The translations under genes and the position numbers were made by a program. The notes below the pieces were generated by a model. The model did not search any database and was not told the origin of the DNA. It saw only the letters and a program-made list of their open reading frames with translations. From contig NBAY01000079.1 in the NCBI GenBank assembly GCA_002794775.1, positions 1 through 64,000 of the forward strand: a stretch of DNA of 64,000 nt, in the 5' to 3' direction. Shown here in pieces: positions 8,938-22,620 of this stretch. Position 1 is the first letter of the stretch; each line of letters begins with the position of its first letter. This DNA comes from Porodaedalea pini. Its lineage: Eukaryota > Basidiomycota > Agaricomycetes > Hymenochaetales > Hymenochaetaceae.

Positions 8938-11317
8938 ATGGCAGCGGCCCCGTCACAGCTGCCTGCCTGCCCACCCGCACTGCTCGAGGCAACGAAGAGG
9001 TCGACGACAGCATGGCAAGAGGACCTCCAATCGCTCTTTCATCGCGCGAAAGATCGCTTCCCAGATGACGTCTGGGATCTACTGGATGAGGACGCGATGG
9101 ACGAAGGCAGCAACGTGGACTCGGAGGGTTGGGGACATAAAGGTGAGCACGAGCACAGAACCTACCACCTGTCCTTGAGAATAACAAACACTAGCTATCA
9201 TTTATGCTGGTGCACCACCCAGTTTCCAAGCACGCTATTTCACATTCTGCCCAGCACCTATCGCGTCCCCACTTCCTTTCGCTGCCTCTCCGACACCATC
9301 TCTTCCAACGCCGACGACATCTGCACTCTCTTTCAGCCTTGGCGTTGAGTTCCCCTACCCGGCCTCCATGTGCTCTGGCACGCTCAGCTTCAGAAACCGT
9401 TCATATGATTTGGACACCGCTTTCCGTGCGTCCAGACGTGCAGAACACATACCTTGAGCGCGGAGCGCGGCGCGCCCTTGTTGGTCTTTCGGAGAGGGCT
9501 AGTGCACGCCGGACTTCGCTACACTCCCGCAGAAGACGAAAGATGGGTTGATGACCGGCCTGAAGAAGCGTGCGCTCCCGCAGAATGCGTTTCCTTTGCC
9601 CTTCGCTGCGCATGCGGCCTTAGTGAAGCTCAACTCTGTGCGCGACGCTTGGGTAGAGGGTGTGAGAGAAATGGTTATGACAGCAAGGGGGTTTTGTGGA
9701 TGCGCTGCTTTGCAACGAGGTGGAGAAGTGTTTCAATGAGCGCCAGTGGGTTGAGATTATGGGGAATGATGGGCTAGGACGGATTGAGGACGGGGAGTGA
9801 GTTGAGTGGTTATGGAAGCTGTGCAGAGGGGCATGGTGGAGTCGAATGCTGGCATGCTCTATCAGGTGAGTATTAAAATATAATCGGGTTTGTTGTTGTG
9901 CTCATTCCTTCGCAGACTCTCGTTTGTGCAATTCTTCTTCGTCAGCACCCTACGGAACCAAGCGAGACCCTCTTATCAAACATCATCCACATCCGTGTGC
10001 AAGTTGAACAGACTCGTATGGATCTGCTTCGCTGGATGCGAAGGCGCTGGGTCTGTATCCGGAACGAGGGTGGCTTCGATGCGCTGGAAAGTTGGGCGAT
10101 CAAGGAGATCAGCGATGGTATTGCTAATAACAATCTACAGAGATCAACATTCCGGTCGAAGATCTTCTAACGCCGACGACGAGCAACTCCAACACGGTGC
10201 GTGGGCCGCTTACGCGAGCAGGCCTTCGCCCTACTCTCAGCAGGGTCGAAGACACCACTGAGCGCGATAGCATGAGCACGTCGCATTCGCTTCGTACGAG
10301 CGTGCTGAACAAGAACCTTGCTCGCGGGGATGCAGCTGTCACCTCGTCTAGCGAATCTGTCCGGAGCGTAGCGCGCAGCGTTGGGTCGACGACTAGCCGA
10401 ACGTCATTGCGCCTTACCACTGCGATGGAGCGTGAGCGTAAGGAGAGCCGGCCAGACTCGAAATTTGTGCCGTCCACCCCGCGTAGCACGAGTCCAAGCG
10501 TCCATAGGGCACCGAGTGCACTCTCGTATACTTCAGGTATGGACGTGGATGGGGAGGGTGACGAACAAGAAAGCCCGCGACTAAAGGGCTCGACCTCGTC
10601 CCTTGCGCGCTCTACCACGTCATCTTCTGTGGTTTCTCGACGGCCCGATGTAGCTTCTCGCTCTCCACGCACAACTGGGAAAGACACAGGTGACAATGCG
10701 AGTGTTACGAGTGTAAAACTCCCAAGCGTCGTCTCCGTGCAAAGACCAAAATCTGCCGCCGCTTCTGTTTCATCTGCTCGTTCACATGCATCGACTATCC
10801 GCAGAAATGCCGCCACTGCAGGCCAGCAAGGTACTCTTCGTCCACCTCATCCGCCCTCGCGACCGACATCCTCGCTCTCGAATGTGTCAATGTCCAGCAG
10901 CAGGAGCGGGGCTTCAACACGCGAGTCTGCATTCAAGACGCCCCGCGAGAATATGACTCCGCGCGACTCTGTTACTCAGTCGAGGAAAGTCTCAACCACG
11001 TCAACGACCTCGATGCGCAGCACCGGAATCTCAAGATCTCCTAAACGCCGGCGCCTGCGCTACCGAAAGGACGGCCGCGTCGCGTCTCTGAAACGAGTGC
11101 GGCACCAATTAGTACCGTAAACGCGGCGTCGCGCACACGGAAGGTGTCGCCCATTACTACAGTATCTACGAAAACAACAGCGAACAAGACGCCCGTCATT
11201 CAAAAGTCACCGTCGGCGAATTCAATTCGATCAACTCCATCTGTGGCAACAGCTGGAGGGAAGAAGACAGCGACGAAGAAGTCCCCTGCAGTCGATGAGA
11301 AGAAACCTTCTCCGGCG
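8938..11317 (+). pseudogene. BTB/POZ gene fragment with Ser-rich tail (copy A)
   Basis: ATG 8938 starts a helical N-terminus (FHRAKDRFPDDVWDLLDE). An intron-like GT...AG follows near 9141, then decayed sequence matching the BTB region of copy C. A clean intron at 9866-9915 leads into a segment resembling the end of a BTB-linked domain (LLRWMRRRWVCIRNEGGF) and a long Ser/Thr/Arg-rich tail at about 10200-11310. The parent gene probably ended in a CAP-Gly domain, which copy C keeps at 34005-34602; here the tail instead runs into rpb1. The reading frame changes several times between 9340 and 9860, so it is a pseudogene. The BTB call rests mainly on copy C. Confidence 0.6.
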
Positions 11318-13414
11318 AGGCATCGCGTGCGATTTATGCCTTACTCTAGTACGTGTTTATCCACCTTCAATTCATTGTATGGTCGCTGATTAGTGTATTT
11401 TAGCCTTTCGTCTAAATCTTTCCGTCACTCCACCGTATGACGCCGATTTCGATGGCAATGAGATGAACATGCAGTATGTCACTTTTAAGATTAGCTTTAC
11501 ATCTCTTTCTCAGCTCCGTCTAGCGTTCCTCAGAGCGAAGAGACGAGAGCCGAACTCAGTCAAATTGCATGGGTTGCGAAGCAGATCATCTCGCCGCAGG
11601 CGAACAAACCTGTTATGGGCATCGTACAGGACACGTTGTGCGGTGTCCGGAAATTCACTTTGCGGGATAGCTTCCTCGACTGGGTGCAGGTGCAAAACAT
11701 CCTGCTCTGGGACTGGGACGGCACGATTCCGACGCCGGCGATCTTGAAGCGGAAGCCATTATGGGCGGGCAAACAGATTCTTAGCATGACGATTCCTCGC
11801 GGAAGAAACATATATCGCTCGCCTGATCCGAAATCTTCGAGCTCTGTTTTTGACGATGGCATGCTCATTGAAAACGGCGAGATCATCTTTGGTATCGTGG
11901 AGAAAGAGACGGTTGGAGCGTCGCAAGGCGGTCTGATCCACGTCGTCTTCCGCGAAAAAGGTCCCAAAGCGACTCGTACGCTGTTCACTGGTCTCCAGCA
12001 GATCGTTAATTACCGGCTGTTCCACAATGGATTCAGTATAGACATTGGTGATATGGTCGCTGATAAGCAGACAATGGCGTACATCACGGAGCAGATCAAG
12101 ATGCGGAAGCAGGATGTCGTGCAGGCCATTGAAGATGCATCTAAAGACCGTCTGAAAGCTGCACTGGGTATGGCTATTCACGAGTCGTTCGAGAGTCGAG
12201 TCGAATGCGAGCTCAACTTGGCGCGTGACCATTCCGGTCAATCCGCTCAGAAGAACCTGAAGGAGGACAACAATGTCAAACAGATGGTTGTCGCAGGTTC
12301 AAAGGGTTCGTTCATTAACATCTCGCAGATGACCGTCTGTGTTGGTCAGCAGTCCGTTGAAGGGAAGCGAATCCCGTTTGGCTTCAGACATCGCACACTA
12401 CCTCACTTTACGAAGGATGACTTCAGCCCAGAGGCGTGCTGTCAAGATAACCGAGACTGGTTACATTCAGCGTCGACTTGTAAAGGCACTCGAAGACGTG
12501 GCTGTCTGCTACGACGGGACTGTACGAAACTCACTGGGTGACCTGATCCAATTCGTGTATGGCGAGGATGGTATGGACGGTGCTCTTATCGAACGGCAAA
12601 CGATCAAAAACGTTCGGTAGCAATGATCGCGAGTTCGAACATTGCTATCGGGTCGACGTCACTTTTTCTCACTGGTGCTTTGCAAGTCAGTATCGATGAC
12701 TCATCCCTCGAGCTCCAGCAAAAACTTGACGAGGAATATGACCGTCTTCATGAGGATCGTAAATTGCTCCGTGATTTCATTTTCCCGGGCCGTGACAATT
12801 CCACTGTCCACTATCTTCCTGTCAACCTGAACCGTATCGTGCAGAACGCAACGCAGACTTTCCTTATCGACCGCAGAAAGCCGAGCGATCTGGAGCCTGT
12901 TTACATCATTGAGCAGGTGCAGCAGCTGGCGGACCGCCTCATCGTTGTGCGCAGCGACGACCTTTTAATACAGGAGGCTGCCGAGAACGCTTCTGTTGCA
13001 TTCCGCATGCACCTTCGGGCGACTTTTGCCGCGTGCCCAGTCCTAGAGGAGTTCCATCTCAACAGAGAAGCGTTTGACTGGATCTTGGGCGAGGTGGAGA
13101 CGAAGTTCAACCAGTCGGTCGCTCATCCGGGCGAGATGTGCGGCACACTCGCTGCCCAGTCGATCGGTGAGCCGGCGACGCAGATGACACTAAATACCTT
13201 CCATTACGCTGGTGTTTCGAGTAAAAACGTCACGCTCGGTGTGCCGCGTCTTAAAGAGATCATCAACGTCGCCATGAATATCAAGACTCCATGTACCTGG
13301 ACCCAGAAATTGCTGCTGTCGACACAAGGACCAAGTCGGTGCAAACAGAACTTGCGTACACATCGCTGCGTACCGTTACAGCGGCGGTCGAGATCTACTA
13401 CGATCCTGATCCAA
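11318..13414 (+). pseudogene. rpb1: RNA polymerase II largest-subunit fragment (copy A)
   Basis: This holds the central part of Rpb1, from HRVRFMPYS just before the active site to the segment after the trigger loop ([17 protein letters not shown]). Introns at 11349-11403 and 11474-11523 can be spliced cleanly and restore the Rpb1 frame. The magnesium-binding loop reads DADFDGNE: the third catalytic Asp is Asn (AAT 11457-11459), which would kill catalysis. A deletion of about 98 bases near 12436, shared with copy B, removes the [10 protein letters not shown] block and shifts frame, and another shift lies near 12615. The N-terminal clamp and the C-terminal heptads are missing. Confidence 0.94.
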
Positions 13415-16400
13415 GTACTTTTCATTTCTCTTTTCCACACGCGATCTATGTCTCCTCCTCTTTCGACATACTATCGTATTGCAGCTATCGGAGCAGCATA
13501 GCCTCAACACCTACCTCCACTTCATCCGCCGCCTCATAGTCCACTCTCAAGCCCGCCTCACAAGCACCGCTGCCCCAACTGCATTCGACACATCCACCTC
13601 GCTCACGTTTCGTCTGCTCATACAGGAGACGCCGCGACTCGCGCATGACCCGTTCCTCGCAGACCGCTTCCGCGAGGGCGAGATCTTCCGCACGTTCGAC
13701 CTCGTGCGCTTCGCGGACCGCATAGGCCTCCGCCCGCTCGAGCGGCTCATCCTCACTGCGTCAATCGCCGCCGTGAGAGTGAGCACGGGAAGCACTTCTG
13801 GCGCTCAAGCCCAGCAGGGATCGACACCGGGAACGGGTGTGCGAAAGCCGTTGGCGGATCAGGCGGCGATGATCATTCGCGTTGACTTTGAGAACGCTGT
13901 GCTCGCGCTGTGCCAGCATCCCTGCTTTGACCATGCCGATTTGTCACCCGCGCAGGCGGGAAAACTGCTGCAAACTCTACTGTCTGACCCGCCGCGGGAT
14001 GCACCGCTCCTCGATGCAACGCAGCGCCAAGCACTTGTTGCTGCTGCGCAGACAAAATTTGGTGTTGAGATGGTTGTACCGATTCTGGCGCAGTTGTTCC
14101 AGAATCTCAGGTACGTTTTATCCCATTTTGTTAGCATGAAAGCTCATCAAAATGTTGGTGTGACTTTCGCAGCCTCCCACCGCAGACATCTCTTGTCCAG
14201 GCCTTAAACCAATTTGGTCCAGAAATCACGAGTGATGCGGCTGTCGTAAGAGGTTTGCTTGCAAGGTTCGGGATGACCGATCAGAGCCCTCCGACGGACG
14301 AGCAAATCGTTGACATCTCAACCGCCCTACGATTGAGGGTGCCCAACTGTGTGATATCGGTGCTCTTGTGAGAGCGTTAAGTAGCTTTGTGAGCCTCTTT
14401 TGCTTCTGTACGTGCTGTATCATTTACTCGCCTTGTATGCAGAGGGCAAAGCTTGACCGGAGCAAAGTCATCGAGGCCTTCGATTGGCCTGATCGGCAAG
14501 GTGTCGATACCAATACGCTCAAGCTCCTTATTGCTATCCTCATCAATTCTCCCCGCGATGCAGACAAACCTGCCGTTGCTGGCTTCTGGTCACACTGGAA
14601 CAATTCTCTCTATTAACTCCGCCTCCTCGATGCTCTATTTTCTTTACCTAGCGACACATTCAACTTCGTCAGCCTGCCCGGTTGGAGCGTAGTGACTGTT
14701 GACGACATTGCAGCCGCAAGCCCCACAATCAAGACTTTGGCTGCTAATGTGCAGAGTCATACGTGGAACTCGCTGGATTTGTTTGAGGTTTTGGTCAGGC
14801 TGGGAGATTCGGATAACGAGGATGTCAGAAGCTATGTACGGGAGATGTTGGACAAGGCCGTCCGGATAAGTGCGGACATTGTGCATATGGATTGCTTCAG
14901 GCTCCTGTGAGTGACTAGTCATCTATCGTTACTTCTGCTTCATGAGTGGCTTATCTTTATTATGTTCCCATAAACCATGTAATGCATTGTAGATTGAGTA
15001 TACACGACAGCTGCTTTTAATGTTCCTCGGTGGTCATCCGAATCACCAGCTCGTCTTCATGCACATATGGCAGATCGAGCCGACGTATCTCACGACGGCC
15101 CTGTGCGAGTTCTATGACGAGAACCCGATGAACATCACGCGCATCTTAGATGTCGCGCAGGACCTGAAGATCCTTGATTCGCTGCTTAAAGTATGGCCTT
15201 TCGTCTTCGCGCTTGACGTCGCTGCTCTTGCATCTCGACGCGAGTACCATAAACTCGATAAGTGGCTACAGGACAACGTATCGGTGCATGGGGCAGATTT
15301 CTTGCACACTATTATTGTGTTCTTGGAGCTCAAGATGCAAAACGAGAAAAATGTCCGGACAATTGACCCACAGGCGGAGAACAGGACGATGGCACTCAGC
15401 CCCTCAACGATCGCCATCTTCTTGCGTTCCCTTCGCACGTAGTTCGTTTCTTTCCTTTTACATTGACCAAAGCTCCCGTCTAATTTAAATCTTTCCTTTG
15501 TAGTTCCAACGTTATAGATGAGTGAGACGCGGAATATTGCATGGAGACGCGAAATGCTTGCCTGCAGATCCACCCTCGGTTGATGATTCTGAATCCTAGT
15601 GCCGAAAATTCGGAGCCTGGGTTAACTGTCGTCAGCTATTTCTCTGACATTGAAGCAGAGGTCGACGGTATCTTCAAGCAGATGTACGACGAACAGATCA
15701 CGGTCGACCAAGTCATCATCATGCTACAGCGCACTAAGGAATCTACGAATCCTCATGACCACGAAATCTTCTCTTGCATGCTCCACTTCCTCTTCGACGA
15801 ATATAAATTCTTCCAGACATTCTATCCGCCGCGCGAACTCGCGATGACAGGCTACCTATTCAGATCTATCATACAGCAATAACTAGTTGACTATATCCCC
15901 CTCAGCACTGCCATCCGCTACATTATTGACTCCCTCCAGTGTCCCCCAGACACTAACCTCTTTAAATTTGGTGTGCAAGCGCTGACACACTTCGAATCGC
16001 GCCTGCCAGAGTGGTAGCTCCTGTGCGAAGCACTTCTAAACATTCTCCATCTCGCCGAGCAGCGACCAGACATTATTGAGACGATTCGTCGAGCTCTCGC
16101 TGCCCCCACAGAACCAGTTAGTGCAGGAGGAGCAGCGCAGCTGCAGGCATTCCCATCGGCCTTGACTCTTGTCGACACTCATCCAACCTTCACATCCATC
16201 AAGCCAGACATCTTGGACGAGGCAGACTTTGAGACCCCGCCCGAAGAGACGTCCGACAAGATTCTTTTCATTATCAACAACCTTGCGCCGAGCAACTTTG
16301 AATCGAAACTTACAGAGATGAAGGAGTGTTTCAAAGAGATGTACTCGCACTGGCTTGCGAACTACTTTGTCGATCAGCATGTTAGTACCGAGCTGAACAA

Positions 16401-17097
16401 CCACCAGCTTTACTTACGATTCCTCGATGGGCTAGACAGTAAGGCAATGGCGAAGTACATCCTCCATGAAACGTTTGTGAAGTCCACAGTGTTACTGAAC
16501 TCCGACAAAACAAAAAGCTCGACCGCAGAGCGTACAATCCTCAAAAACCTTGCCTCGTGGCTTGGGCAGATCACGCTTGCTCGCGACAAGCCGATCAAGC
16601 ACAAGAATCTTGCTTTCAAGGAGTTCCTTGTCGAGGGCGTGGATAGTGACTGCTTGATAGTCGCGATCCCATTTGTGTGTAAAATTCTTGAAGCTGCAGC
16701 AAAGTCGAAAGTGTTCCGCCCACCAAACCCGTGGCTCATAGCTGTCATCAGCCTTCTCGCAGAGCTCTACCATTTCGCCGAGCTCAAACTGAACTTGATG
16801 TTTGGGATCGAAGTGCTATGCAAGGCACTTTCCATTGATTTTGATACTGCTGAAATTGCAAATATTCTATGCAGTCGCCCACCGGTTGAGTTGATGGCTG
16901 AGCCAGGCTGCCCGATATGGTGCCCGATATTGATGCCCTACCCATCAGTGGCTATGAACATGCCAGTGATGGTCAGGTCATCCCTCTCAGGACGATGAGT
17001 GCGCCAGAGACTGATAGGACCATGGAAGCTCACATTGAGGAAATTCAGGTGAACTTGGCAAATGTGGTGACAATCAGTCACCAGTTAGCACCTTTGC
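13415..17097 (+). pseudogene. not1: CCR4-NOT scaffold NOT1 fragment
   Basis: This is a middle portion of NOT1, the scaffold of the CCR4-NOT deadenylase. It enters through an intron-like segment (13415-13484) directly behind rpb1. Recognisable blocks are ALASRREYHKLDKWL near 15220, the MIF4G-like CAF1-binding region (ILKNLASWLGQITLARDKPI near 16540, VFRPPNPWLIAVISLLAELY near 16710) and LAPLH at the right edge. Several introns remain, for example at 14111-14173. In-frame stops at 15523, 15880 and 16015, plus frame changes near 16900, make it a pseudogene. Both ends of the gene are missing, and the right end is cut by the TIR element at 17098. Confidence 0.9.
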
Positions 17098-17277
17098 ACT
17101 TGAGGTAGTGGGCCATTCAGATGGCAAGCTACAATTCCTGTTTTCTGTGTCTTTCATTTCATATGAGAGGACTAAAGCTTGCAAATTATACTAAAACATT
17201 ATTCTCATTAGTGAATTATTTAGTATTCAGTAAACAGTAATCGTAGCTTGCCATCCTAATGGCCCACTACCTCAAGT
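17098..17277. repeat. 180-base TIR element (MITE-like)
   Basis: The two ends are inverted copies of about 49 bases, starting ACTTGAGGTAGTGGGCCATT, with 5 mismatches that I count. The interior is AT-rich and has no coding capacity. No clear target duplication is visible. It sits exactly between the broken not1 fragment and the truncated start of the Helitron gene. A single further copy of the end, without a partner, begins at 33392. Confidence 0.8.
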
Positions 17278-17337
17278 CTTATTTCTCGTGTCAGACATAA
17301 TAGATTTGTTGCTAGAACTTTTGCTGGAACCAGTAAA

Positions 17338-19617
17338 ATGAGAGCAAATATTGTATCATTTGAGACACCTATTCCTAAAGTATATGATGTCCTCCCTCCT
17401 CCAAAGGAAGAATTTCAGGAAGTACTTGCCTATATACACACTGGACCATCTAGACCAACAAAGGATGAGCTCAAATATATACCTCTACTTGTTAGAAGAT
17501 ACAAAGTGACTTCTGCACTAGAATGGCTAAAGCTCAATCATATAGACTATCAAGATCTTGAAATTTCTTATAGAAATATTGCCAGTTATGCAGATGGTGA
17601 GATTCCATGCTCAATTGAATATGTCAGTCAATCTGATGGCTCAAATTTAAATCCAGAGTCAACTGCTGCAAATGAAGCAGAGATTGAAGAGGGAGTAACT
17701 TCTGGAGAGTGTCCATTTATTGTACATGGAATCACTAGTGAAGATATTACAGGCAAAAAATCAAAGGAATTAGCAGCTCTTTCTTTACAAGCACTTATTC
17801 AAGGAAACACTAAGAGTGTAATGGCTGTTGGAAGGTCTGAGAATCCACAGAGTATATATAACAACCCACAACTCTATCCTAAGATGTTTCCATGGTTATT
17901 TCCTTATGACCTAGGTGGTGTTTGCAATACTAGAGGCAAGATAAAGATGGTTTCTGCAGCTCAGTGGAAGAAATGGCTTCTTATGTATCATGATAAAAGG
18001 TTTCAGCTTGATCAACACTTTGTCTTAGCTGCATTTAATTAAGAACAAATTAAGCAAGCTACCACTGGAGGTTTCTTAATGACTAAGAGAAAAAACTTTC
18101 AGAATATTGTTGACAGAGTTTTGAAAATTGATATACATACTCTACAGCAGCTTTCTGCAAGATTAAGTGCAGGAGAACATGTCACACCTGAGTTAGAAGA
18201 GGAAAAAGAGTGTTTTGAGTTACTTAACAATCTTGATCATGCTGCATATAAAGTAGATGGGTCTTTGACATCCAAAAGACATATGAGGAATGAAATTTGG
18301 TCTCTAATGTATCAAGAAGGTGCACCAAACTGGTTCATTACATTGTCACCTGCAGATATAAAGCATCCTATCTGTTTATATTTTGCTGATACAAATGAAG
18401 AGTTCAAGCCTGAGATAAAGACAGATGATAAGAGAATGAGACTTATAGCTAATAATCCTGTTGCTGGCAGTCGCTTCTTTCATATGGTAGTTAGTCTATT
18501 TATAAAACATATACTGGGTCTAGATACTGATCATGATGGTTTATATGGAAAGACAGCAGCATACTATGGCACTGTTGAACAGCAAGGATGTTTGACACTT
18601 CATTTACATCTTCTACTCTGGATTAAAGGCTCACCAAGTCTTAGAGAAATTAAAGACAGAATGACAGAACAGTCTGAGTTTCAGAAAGAACTTATTGCAT
18701 ATCTTGAGTCATGTCATACAGGTGATTTCTTAACAGGCACAAAAGATGAGATAATAGAGACTGTTCAGCAAGCTTCTCAAGATACTTTCTATTGTGATCC
18801 TACTCAAGTTTTACCTGAGCCTGTACCTCAAAACTGCAATGAGAATTGTCAAGTCTGTTCTGCTTGTACTCAGAATTCAAATTGGTGGGATAAATTTAAG
18901 TATATGGTTGATGATATTTTATTAAAATCAAATACTCATAGATGCAGGAGAGGAAAGTGTATTGATAATGATAAACACAAGACATGTAAAGCTCGTTTTC
19001 CAAGAGAGCTCAGTGAAGAAACTAAAGCTGATTTAAATACTGGTGCAGTAAAATTCAAGAAGACTGAGCCATGGATTAATACTTTTACACCTATATTGTC
19101 ATATCTTCTGCACTGTAATCATGATGTCACCTGTCTTCAATCAAGCACAGCAGTTAAAGCAATTACATGTTATGTGACTGATTATATTACTAAGCCCTTA
19201 CTTAAAAGTCATACAATATTTGATGTAGTAAAGGGTGTGTTTGAGAGACAAAGAGAGTATATTCAAGGTGATGCTAACTCTGCAGAGAAAGGAAGAAAAA
19301 TCATTACTTAGATGGTCAACTCAATATCTGCAAATCTTGAAATAGGTGCTCCTATGGCTTCTCACTATCTTCTTGGAAATCCAGATCATTATACAAGTCA
19401 TAAATTTGTTACTTTCTACTGGCGTCCTTATGTTGCATTTACAAAGTCCTTTTTTGAAGCTGAGTCACATGTACCTAAAGATCCAGATTCTATAGAGAAT
19501 CCTGACAATGAAAATGTAAGTCTTATAAGAAAAGGTGATGTAATTCATGGATATTCTTACATTGCAGACTATATCTGTAGACCACCTATTTATAATAATA
19601 TTTCTTTATATGACTAG
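17338..19617 (+). pseudogene. Helitron N-terminal and Rep (HUH endonuclease) region
   Basis: The segment starts at an internal Met (17338; ARTFAGTSKMRANI spans it). The Helitron-like N-terminal domain follows (NWFITLSPADIKHP near 18330), then the HUH nuclease motif with HLH at 18601-18609 in TLHLHLLLW. A Cys-rich patch lies near 18835-18990. The tyrosine motif YVTDYITK at 19171-19194 should form the covalent DNA link in rolling-circle cleavage. The stops at 18040 (TAA) and 19309 (TAG) sit where Gln would restore sense; 19615 (TAG) sits where relatives usually have Trp. Confidence 0.88.
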
Positions 19618-20208
19618 ATCAGACTTGCTCACAAAGCTAAGTTACAAAAGTCAAGTCAAATCAAACCAAATCAAAGCTTTATAAGTAATGTATCTATTAT
19701 GGACATCAATGAAGACCTTTCAAATGATGAGCTTGGAGATTATGAAGTTGATGATGATCAATATGATAGGCATTTTTCTAGCTCTGCATCTACTATTTCT
19801 GATTAACCAGATGAAGCTGATGATGAACTTGATATACTTGATAAAGAAGAGGATGAGCCTGCAACAACAAGAACTGCATCAATTCACAAGTTTACAGATG
19901 ATCATCCACAGTATACTTCTCATGGTGTCAGTCTATCTAATGAGAAAGATGCACTAGTACCTAATTTTATAGGAGGTATCCCAAGACCAGACAAAGGAGA
20001 CAGAGAATACTATTGTGTAACTATGCTCACTTTCTTTAAACCCTGGAGACAAGCTTCTGATCTCAAAGATTATAATTCAACTTGGGATGATACCTTTGAG
20101 AATTATTCTTTCTCAGATGCTCACAAGAAGATTATCCATAACTTTAATGTTAAGCATGAGTGTCAAGATGCAAGAGATGATTAAAGTCTCCAAAGAAAGC
20201 TTGATAAT

Positions 20209-22620
20209 ATGGAATCAACTCCTGTATGGGACAATGAAGGTGCTTTGGAAGAGCTTGACTTACAGGATCATATAGATGAAATCATTAATAATAAAGACCT
20301 TAAAAATCCTAGTAGTACTGACTTCTTTTCTGAAGATTCAATAAACATTGTTTCATCATTCAGAGCAAACATATTAAGACAGATGGAGTCTGTGATTCAA
20401 AGTTCTGGTTGGAATGATACTCCAAAAGATGGTATAGTGCCTTTACAGCATTCAGATATATATCATATTCCTAAAGCATCTAGATCTCAATGGACTGCAT
20501 TACTTAAGAATATAAGAGAAAAGATACTTCATGATAGGAGAGAAGCTATACCCTGTAAAGAAAATAACAATAATAATAATCATGTTCAAGTAAAAAATGA
20601 TGTAAGAATTTTAGATGCATCATATCTTACTGACAATCCACTAAGAGTTAAAGATGTAGATAAGAACTTCATATTTAATGTTATTAGTTCTTTCTCACTG
20701 AATAGTGAACAAGAGCAAGCTTTTAGAATTATTAGCAATCATGCTTGTACAGACAAACCTGAACAGCTCAAGTTTTATCTTGGAGGAATGGGTGGAATAG
20801 GAAAATCTCAGGTTATTAAGGCACTCATTGAACTCTTTAAACTGAGAGGTGAATCAAATAGATTTGTTGTTGTTGCTCCTACTGGAAGTGCAGCTGCTTT
20901 GCTAGGTGGATCTACTTATCACTCTCTGCTAGGATTTAGAGAAGTATCAGATGAGAAAGGAAGTGATTTAAGTATATCTTCATTAATTGATATTAGATCA
21001 AAATTAGCATCTGTAAGATATATATTTCTTGATGAGGTTTCCATGCTATCTTGCAATGATATGCAAAGAATATCTGCTAGATTGGCAAATATATTCAAAA
21101 ACTCTGAGCAACCCTTTGGAGGTATAAATATGATCTTTGCTGGTGACTTTGCTCAGCTACCCCCTGCTCATAATACTAATACATTATACAATGGTACTTT
21201 GGGTACAGCTGTAGATTCTAAAGCTACTAAATGGAAGCAAGAGGCTGTTTTAGGTAAAATTCTCTGGCATCAGATAAATACTGTAGTTATTCTCAGACAA
21301 AATATGAGACAGAAGACTCAGTCAGAGCAAGACACAAAACTTAGAGCTGCACTTGAGAATATGAGATACAAGGCATGTACTAATAATGATATAATTTTTT
21401 TAAGAACTCTAATAGCTGGTAAAACTCCAGATAAGAAAGATGTATCTAGAAAGGAATTCAGAAATGTATCAGTAATAGTTGGTCTAAATTTACAGAAAGA
21501 CAAACTCAATGAAGTTGGTGCAGAAAGATTTGCAAGAGATCACAATCTTCCACTATATACATTCTACTCTATAGACACAATAAACAATGATTGTACAGAT
21601 CCTAAGAGACCAAGTAGAGGTAGACCTAAAAAGCAAGGATTTGTCAAAGGAATAATTCAACCAGAACTCCAAAAAATACTTTGGAATCTACCTCCAACTT
21701 GTACTGAACATAGACCTGGAAAACTAAAGCTTTGTATTGGAATGCCTGTTATGATAAAAAGAAATGAAGCAACTGAATGCTGTGTAACCAATGGTGCTGA
21801 AGCAACTGTATTTGGATGGGATGCAATTGATCTATCAGATGGAAAGCAGGCTATTGATGTCCTTTTTGTAAAGTTAAATAATCCACCACAGTCTATTTAA
21901 CTACCAGGCTTACCACTTAATGTTGTACCTTTATCTAGACATTCTCTTAAGACAAAATGCCAGCTCATAAAAAATGGAGAGTCTGTAACAATCAATATCA
22001 ATAGAGATCAAATATGCATTCTACCTAACTTTGCAATGACTGACTATGCATCACAAGGTAGAACAAGATTGTATAATGTGATTGATCTGAACAACTGTCA
22101 GAATCATCAATCATATTATACTTGTCTTTCTAGAAGCTCCTCTGTAGATGGAACTATAATATTACAGGGCTTTGATAAAAACAAGATCATGGGTGGCATT
22201 AGTGGATATCTAAGACAAGAATTCAGAGAGCTTGAGATACTTGATGAACTGACCAAAGAAAGATATGAGGGACAACTTCCATCACATGTAAATGCACATA
22301 CAAGAGGTGTACTGCTGAGACAATATATGAATTACAAAGGATCAAATCACCAGCCCTCTCATTTACACTCTGCAATTGCTTGGACAGATGAGCTTGTTCT
22401 TTCAGATAACAAATATAGTCAATGGAATTCATGCCATGTAAAGCATAATATGACTGAGATGAATGAGCAGAGAGTAGATAAAAAAGATGAAGAAATAATG
22501 CCAAATAATAAAACTAAAATATCCAGTGACACATTAGCCAGTACATCATATTTAGGGAAAAGAAATAGTGATAATGACAGTGAAGGCTCTACCTTAAATA
22601 CTCTAAGTAAGCGACATAAA
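20209..22620 (+). pseudogene. Helitron PIF1-type helicase region
   Basis: Superfamily 1 helicase motifs occur in order: Walker A GGMGGIGKS at 20782-20808, VVVAPTGSAAALLGG near 20860, Walker B DEVSM at 21031-21045, FAGDFAQLPPAH near 21135, LRQNMRQ near 21290, and the C-terminal YASQGRTRLYNVI and YTCLSRSSSVDGTI motifs near 22045-22150. The stop at 21898 (TAA) replaces a probable Gln in the conserved LPGLP region. It would unwind the displaced strand during transposition. Confidence 0.92.

Larger units (their letters stand above)
8757..17097 (+). other. Mosaic cassette A: BTB gene, rpb1 and not1 fragments joined
   Basis: Three host-gene fragments lie head to tail on the plus strand with abrupt seams near 11318 and 13414. 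Its first part (from 8757) matches the upstream and N-terminal parts of cassettes B and C; the BTB-rpb1 seam is the same as in B. All introns I can check are kept, so the pieces moved as DNA, not through cDNA. The right end is cut exactly by the small TIR element at 17098. Frameshifts and stops in every fragment say this is not a working gene. Confidence 0.85.

Noticed and set aside
10124..10816. 230-codon minus-strand frame opposite the BTB Ser-rich tail (and its twin at 28232-28876)
   Set aside because: The opposite frame matches across A and B as the tail of the BTB gene and continues into rpb1; the antisense frame is open only because of Ser/Arg codon use.
11318..13414. A functional second rpb1 gene
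   Set aside because: The N-terminal clamp and C-terminal heptads are missing, a 98-base deletion shifts frame, and a catalytic Asp is lost.
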